Source: an uncultured Lachnospiraceae bacterium (GTDB taxonomy: Bacteria > Bacillota > Clostridia > Lachnospirales > Lachnospiraceae). Taken from it: a DNA stretch of 64,000 bases. Where the stretch lies: assembly GCA_910584965.1 (NCBI GenBank), contig CAJUDZ010000018.1:6376-70375 (forward strand). Direction: 5' to 3'. Under the pieces are notes generated by a model, which saw only the letters and a program-made list of their open reading frames with translations, was not told where the DNA came from and searched no databases. A program made the translations under genes and the position numbers. The stretch's first letter is position 1; every line of letters starts with the position of its first letter. Positions 59,458-64,000 of the stretch are shown one piece after another.

Positions 59458-62205
59458 GTGAGCGGACAACAGCAGACAGAAGAACAGGATTCCAATATCA
59501 TGATAAAAATATCCGGTTTTATCGTTGACAAGAGGAACCTGTTCTTTTTAATTTACATCATTTTAATCATTTTTTCGGCCTTTTCAAGAAACTGGGTCCA
59601 GGTGGAAAATGAGCTGTCGGCTTATCTGCCCGATACGGCGGAGACGTGTGTCGGACTGGATTTGATGGAGGAGCAGTTTATTACATATGGAACCGCCAAA
59701 GTGATGGTAACGAATATCGAATACGATGCGGCGCAGGAGCTGGCGGATGAGATCGGAGAAATGGACACGGTCGGAATGATTGCTTTTGATAACACGACGG
59801 AGCATTATAACAATTTTTCCGCGTTGTACGATGTTACTTTTGCATATGAGGAAACGGACGATAAGTGTCTGGAAGCGCTGGAGGAGCTGAAAGAATATCT
59901 GGCCGGATATGATTTTTATGTTTCGACTGCGCTGGGAGACCAGTCATCAGAGACGATAGCCTCGGAGATGAGCGTTATCGTCGTCTGGGTTGCGGTTATC
60001 GTCGTAGTGGTGCTTTTGCTCACGTCACAGACGTGGGCGGAGGTTCCTGTTCTGTTACTGACATTTGTGTCGGCAGCAATCCTGAGCATGGGAACCAATT
60101 TTGTATTCGGAACGATTTCCTTTGTATCCAACTCGGTAACGGTCGTTTTGCAGCTTGCGCTTTCCATCGATTATGCGATTATTCTGTGCAACCGGTATAA
60201 GGAAGAACATGCCGTGCTGCCGATACGGGATGCAGCGGTCGTTTCCCTGAGCAAAGCCATACCGGAGATTTCATCGTCCAGCCTGACAACCATCGGCGGC
60301 CTGATTGCGATGATGTTCATGCAGTTCGGAATCGGAAGCGATATGGCGGTCTGCCTGATCAAGGCGATTTTTTTAAGCCTGATGTCGGTCTTTCTGCTGA
60401 TGCCGGGGCTCCTTGTTTTATTTGGAAATCTGATGGATAAGACCGTTCATAAGAATTTTGTGCCGAAAATCCCGTTTGTCGGAAAATTCGCACACCGGAC
60501 GAGGTTTATCGTGCCGCCGTTGTTTGTGGCGGTGCTGGCTGTATTTTTTATTCTGCAGAAACAATGTCCGTATGTTTACGGTTACAGTACGCTGGAAACG
60601 CCGTTGTTAAATCAGTATCAGATCGCGGACAATATGATCGAAGAAAGTTTTGGGAAAAATAATTTCGCGGCGCTGATCGTGCCGGCGGGAAGTTATGAAA
60701 AAGAAAGCAGACTGCTTCACGATCTGGACGCGCGGGAGGAAGTGGATTATTCCGTGGGCCTGTCGAATACGGAGGCGATGGACGGTTATATGCTGACGGA
60801 TAAACTCTCTGCAAGGCAGTTTTCCGAGCTTTTGGAGCTGGATTATGAGGTGGCGGAACTGCTCTATACAGCCTATGCGGTCAACGATGAAAATTATGCG
60901 AAGTTGGTGAGCGGTATTTCCACATACAGCGTGCCGCTGATCGACATGATCATGTTCCTGTATGAAGAGGTGGAAGAGGGATATGTGACGCTGGAAGATG
61001 ATCTGATGGATACGCTGGAAAGCGCTTATCATCAGATGAATATCGCGAAGGAACAGTTACAGGGCGAAGAATACAGCCGTATGCTTATTTACCTGAACCT
61101 GCCGGAGGAAGGGGAGGAAACATTTGCGTTTCTGGACGAGATGCACGAAATGGCCCGGAAATATTATGAAGAAGGGACGATTCTCATCGTCGGGGAATCC
61201 ACCAGCCAGTATGATCTGTGCAAGACTTTTTCCAGAGACAATACGGTAGTAAATGTGGTTTCTGTTCTGGCTGTGCTCGCGGTTCTTCTTTTTACGTTTA
61301 AATCCGCCGGAATGCCGGTACTTCTGATTATTGTCATTCAGGGAAGTATCTGGATTAATTTTTCTTTCCCGGCATTGATGAAATCTAATTTATTTTTTAT
61401 GAGCTATCTGATCGTCAGTTCGATTCAGATGGGTGCGAACATCGATTATGCGATCGTTATTTCCGGCCGGTTCATGGAACTGAAGGAAAAAATGAGCAAA
61501 AAAGAGGCGATCATTGAGACGATGAATTTTGCTTTCCCGACGATCATCACATCCGGTTCCATGCTGGCGATTGCCGGCGTTCTGATCGGTCAGATGACCT
61601 CCGAAGCGGCGATTGCAGGCATTGGCCAGTGTCTCGGGCGGGGAACGTTTATTTCGATTTTTATCGTTATGTTTATTCTGCCACAGATTCTTCTGCTCGG
61701 GGAAAAGATTATCGATAAGACGTCCTTCACCGTTTCCATGCCGGTCATGACGCAGAAAGCGGCGGGCGTTGTCAGTGTCAACGGAAAAATACGGGGGCAG
61801 GTCAACGGCATCGTCATAGGTGAAATTCATGGCATCGTGCGCGGAGAAATCAATGCCATCGTGGAAATGGGCGATATGATACCGGTGAGCGGGATAATCG
61901 ATATGCTGCCGGCGATAGAGGGCGGAAGCAGCGGAAACAGCGGCGGGAACGAGGAAAACGAAGCAAAACAGCCGGGAAGGGAACCGGAAGAACTGCAGGA
62001 AAAGGGAAATGGCGGAGCGGTGAGGCCGGGGGCAGAACCGGAAGAGCGGCGGGAAAATGGAAATGGTGGAGCGGTGAGGCCGGGGGCAGAACCGGAAGAG
62101 CAGCGGGAAAATAGAAATGGCGGAGCAGAGGGGCCGGAAGACGAAGGGAAAGATCCGGAACGAAAGATGGATGGCAGAACGATGAAAGGGGGCAGACAGA
62201 AATGA
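59458..62205 (+). CDS. MMPL/RND-superfamily transporter with repetitive C-terminal tail
   Basis: A protein of 915 residues with a GTG start and AAAGGAGG 9 bases upstream. Two sets of about six membrane helices, each after a large extracytoplasmic loop, give the RND layout (first set about 170-385, second about 590-745). NSVTVVLQLALSIDYAIILCNRYKEEH and SIQMGANIDYAIVISGRFMELKEKMSKKEA carry the conserved Asp-Tyr pairs of the proton pathway. MMPL proteins export lipids or hydrophobic compounds. After the last helix comes a cytoplasmic tail with an 18-residue repeat (about 842-892). The next gene begins inside its stop codon. Confidence 0.92.
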   Translation: MSGQQQTEEQDSNIMIKISGFIVDKRNLFFLIYIILIIFSAFSRNWVQVENELSAYLPDTAETCVGLDLMEEQFITYGTAKVMVTNIEYDAAQELADEIGEMDTVGMIAFDNTTEHYNNFSALYDVTFAYEETDDKCLEALEELKEYLAGYDFYVSTALGDQSSETIASEMSVIVVWVAVIVVVVLLLTSQTWAEVPVLLLTFVSAAILSMGTNFVFGTISFVSNSVTVVLQLALSIDYAIILCNRYKEEHAVLPIRDAAVVSLSKAIPEISSSSLTTIGGLIAMMFMQFGIGSDMAVCLIKAIFLSLMSVFLLMPGLLVLFGNLMDKTVHKNFVPKIPFVGKFAHRTRFIVPPLFVAVLAVFFILQKQCPYVYGYSTLETPLLNQYQIADNMIEESFGKNNFAALIVPAGSYEKESRLLHDLDAREEVDYSVGLSNTEAMDGYMLTDKLSARQFSELLELDYEVAELLYTAYAVNDENYAKLVSGISTYSVPLIDMIMFLYEEVEEGYVTLEDDLMDTLESAYHQMNIAKEQLQGEEYSRMLIYLNLPEEGEETFAFLDEMHEMARKYYEEGTILIVGESTSQYDLCKTFSRDNTVVNVVSVLAVLAVLLFTFKSAGMPVLLIIVIQGSIWINFSFPALMKSNLFFMSYLIVSSIQMGANIDYAIVISGRFMELKEKMSKKEAIIETMNFAFPTIITSGSMLAIAGVLIGQMTSEAAIAGIGQCLGRGTFISIFIVMFILPQILLLGEKIIDKTSFTVSMPVMTQKAAGVVSVNGKIRGQVNGIVIGEIHGIVRGEINAIVEMGDMIPVSGIIDMLPAIEGGSSGNSGGNEENEAKQPGREPEELQEKGNGGAVRPGAEPEERRENGNGGAVRPGAEPEEQRENRNGGAEGPEDEGKDPERKMDGRTMKGGRQK
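61978..62139 (+). repeat. 54-bp tandem repeat in the MMPL tail
   Basis: About three units; each encodes a version of GNGGAVRPGAEPEERREN (18 residues). The last two units are nearly identical at DNA level, so the copy number may vary between strains. Confidence 0.8.
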
Positions 62206-64000
62206 AAAAGAAAATGACATACAAAATGATCAGCATCGTATTGCTGCCTACTATCATTATGACACACATGTCGGGAAATGTGGTTTTTGCGGAAGAGGCG
62301 CAGAAAGAAGCCGTCCTGGAACAGGAGGAAACGCCGGTGATCTCTGCAGAAGGCAAAGAGGTCATTGTCGTGAAAACGGCCGAGGAACTGCAGGCGGTTG
62401 CGGCTAAATGTGACACGGATCTTTGGTCCGCGGATAAACTGATCGAACTGCAGGCGGACATTTCCCTTGCGGGGGTTGATTTTGAACCAATTCCGGTCTT
62501 TGCAGGGACATTAAACGGAAACGGACATGCGATTACCGGCTTCCATTATGCCGGTTCCGGTTATGCGGACGGTTTTATCCGCTATATAACGCCGACCGGT
62601 ATCGTACAGAATCTGACGATATCGGGATGGGTCGAGGCCGAAAACGAAGAAAAGTGCACGGGCGGCTTCTGCGGCGTCAACGGCGGCTGGATTCTGGAAT
62701 GCACTTTTTCGGGAAGAGTGGAAGGCAGATCGGAGACCGGCGGAATTGCAGGAGAAAACGAGAGTACGGGAACGATCAGCAGCTGCACGGTGATCGGTTC
62801 CGTGACCGGATACGACAGGGCTGGCGGCATTGCGGGCGGTAATTACGGCACGATTCGAAACTGCACGAACAAGGCCGGAATTAACAGCGACAGTTCCTGG
62901 CTGGAAGAAGAGGATGAGGCCGGTCTGGAGTGGCTGCTCGAAGATTTGTCGGAACGGAAGCTGATAAGCGGAACGGATATCGGGGGCATAGCGGGATATT
63001 CCAAAGGGCTTCTGATTAACTGCAATAACGAAGGTGTTGTCGGTTATGAACATAACGGATATAATATCGGCGGCATTGTGGGAAGACAGTCGGGCCAGGT
63101 GATCTTTTGCAGCAACAACGGTTCCGTATACGGACGCAAAGATGTGGGCGGCATCGTTGGGCAGATGGAACCGTATATCAGCGTGGAAGAAGCGGAGTCG
63201 CTTTCGGAAGCAGTACAGCGTCTTCATGATCTGGTAGAAATTTTTCTGAACGACGCCGGAAAAACGCAGGATACGGTAAGCGAGGATTTCGATATGCTGC
63301 GCAGTCATTCGGACGAGGCGTTGAAAAATGCGGATGCGATCGCAGGACAGACGACGGATTTTATCGATGAAAATGTTTCTGCGGTCAACGAAGCGGCTGA
63401 CAGGATGCGATACTGTATGGAACAGGTTCCCTTTATTGCGGATGACGTTTCTTTCGCAATCGACAGTATGAGCAAAACAACGGGTGCGCTCGGCAGACTG
63501 ACCGATGCGCTTGATCTGAACGGAAAGGCCGGAGACACGGTATACGACGAGACAGCGCATGCCCGTCTGTCGCTCGTATCCGGTGTGGGAGGAGAGATTT
63601 ATGCGGACAGCGCTCTGCCCTCTGAGGGAGATGTGGTGACGATTACGGTATCGCCTTCGGAAGGCTATAAGCTGAGTTATATCAGCGCATCCGACGCATC
63701 GAAAGCGGCCATCGACCTGACGATGCTTTGTGATACGGAATATTCGTTCGTCATGCCCTCCGGCAATGCGGTTGTAAAGGCGGAATTTGCATATGACGGT
63801 AGTGTCATATCTAATGCGGGAGACGGACGCGTGACGATTATGGTGTTGCCGGACGGGCCGCAAAACAGTGATGGGAGCCAGACAGGAGATACCGCGGATG
63901 ATGCGGGGCCATCGGAAAACACACCGGACAGCGAAACGGGAAATCCGGGAGCAGCGGAAAATGAGCCGGCCAGCGGAGCGGAGAATGAGGGGCCGTCGGA
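62202..64000 (+). CDS. GLUG-repeat surface protein, C-terminus cut by window edge
   Basis: The frame opens at ATG 62202 (ATGA overlap with the MMPL stop) and is still open at the right edge, about 600 residues. A signal peptide (about 1-30, ending VVFA) is followed by several GLUG-type repeats (TGGFCGVNGG, TGGIAGENES, AGGIAGGNYG, IGGIVGRQSG, VGGIVGQME) between about 100 and 330. A helical/coiled-coil segment (about 330-440), a beta-rich domain and a Gly/Asn/Glu-rich low-complexity stretch follow at the cut end. GLUG repeats occur in secreted adhesins and metalloproteases. Coupling to an MMPL transporter is the useful context. Confidence 0.85.
   Translation, partial: MKKKMTYKMISIVLLPTIIMTHMSGNVVFAEEAQKEAVLEQEETPVISAEGKEVIVVKTAEELQAVAAKCDTDLWSADKLIELQADISLAGVDFEPIPVFAGTLNGNGHAITGFHYAGSGYADGFIRYITPTGIVQNLTISGWVEAENEEKCTGGFCGVNGGWILECTFSGRVEGRSETGGIAGENESTGTISSCTVIGSVTGYDRAGGIAGGNYGTIRNCTNKAGINSDSSWLEEEDEAGLEWLLEDLSERKLISGTDIGGIAGYSKGLLINCNNEGVVGYEHNGYNIGGIVGRQSGQVIFCSNNGSVYGRKDVGGIVGQMEPYISVEEAESLSEAVQRLHDLVEIFLNDAGKTQDTVSEDFDMLRSHSDEALKNADAIAGQTTDFIDENVSAVNEAADRMRYCMEQVPFIADDVSFAIDSMSKTTGALGRLTDALDLNGKAGDTVYDETAHARLSLVSGVGGEIYADSALPSEGDVVTITVSPSEGYKLSYISASDASKAAIDLTMLCDTEYSFVMPSGNAVVKAEFAYDGSVISNAGDGRVTIMVLPDGPQNSDGSQTGDTADDAGPSENTPDSETGNPGAAENEPASGAENEGPS

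Overview
The window looks like chromosomal DNA from a Gram-positive anaerobe of the Clostridia, most probably Lachnospiraceae. The evidence is moderate G+C, strong GGAGG-type ribosome binding sites, and gene content: an FprA-type flavodiiron protein, an old-yellow-enzyme/enoate reductase with a 4Fe-4S cluster, a YesMN-type two-component system beside a lipoprotein-dependent sugar ABC importer that lacks its own ATPase, DUF3237, CE2/SGNH esterases and Bce-like ABC/two-component modules. No rRNA, tRNA, CRISPR array, insertion sequence or phage module was recognised. Both ends cut a gene: a chemoreceptor on the left and a GLUG-repeat surface protein on the right.

Layout. 1-2154 (minus): a binding lipoprotein followed by a chemoreceptor. 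2452-4287: a small P-loop kinase and a class-C-like serine hydrolase. 4388-7569: an XRE/GyrI regulator, then four XRE regulators, three of them paralogues with a shared TTGTNACAA operator-like site. 7725-10774: an AAA ATPase and RecQ. 10880-12475: a soluble PocR-type chemoreceptor fragment and an atypical flagellin. 12736-15988: a MATE pump, a membrane XRE regulator and an acyltransferase. 16205-30926: a YesM/YesN-like system followed by an esterase, a NIF3 protein, a hydrolase, an ABC importer, DUF3237, two SGNH esterases and an enoate reductase. A bipartite motif with identical spacing lies before both target operons, which suggests one regulon for uptake and de-esterification of an acylated (perhaps hydroxycinnamoylated) glycan. 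30927-31620: an apparent gene-less transcription unit. 31621-36612: a MutS2-like protein without Smr, a frameshifted serine hydrolase, a TfoX C-terminal protein, a helical-bundle protein between inverted copies of a dispersed repeat, and a radical SAM protein.

The most interesting locus is 36751-47137. A secreted calcium-loop protein, an OmpR-type regulator, a histidine kinase and a membrane-anchored protein of unknown function are followed by two arrays of direct repeats with an exact 11-bp period (six GATG units from 40891, eight units from 44085). The first array precedes a fusion of cell-wall amidase and polysaccharide deacetylase. The second precedes a VIT/VWA surface protein with an exosortase-type C-terminal sorting signal and, next to it, an exosortase (probably the K type). 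I read this as one envelope regulon that carries a dedicated exosortase and its substrate in a Gram-positive.

47420-53941 is largely metabolic: flavodiiron protein, a second MATE pump, DUF4422 glycosyltransferase, UDP-sugar pyrophosphorylase and GalE. 54188-62205 is a Bce-like unit (ABC ATPase, FtsX permease, response regulator, intramembrane-sensing kinase) with a two-repeat operator, then an MMPL transporter translationally coupled to the truncated GLUG protein.
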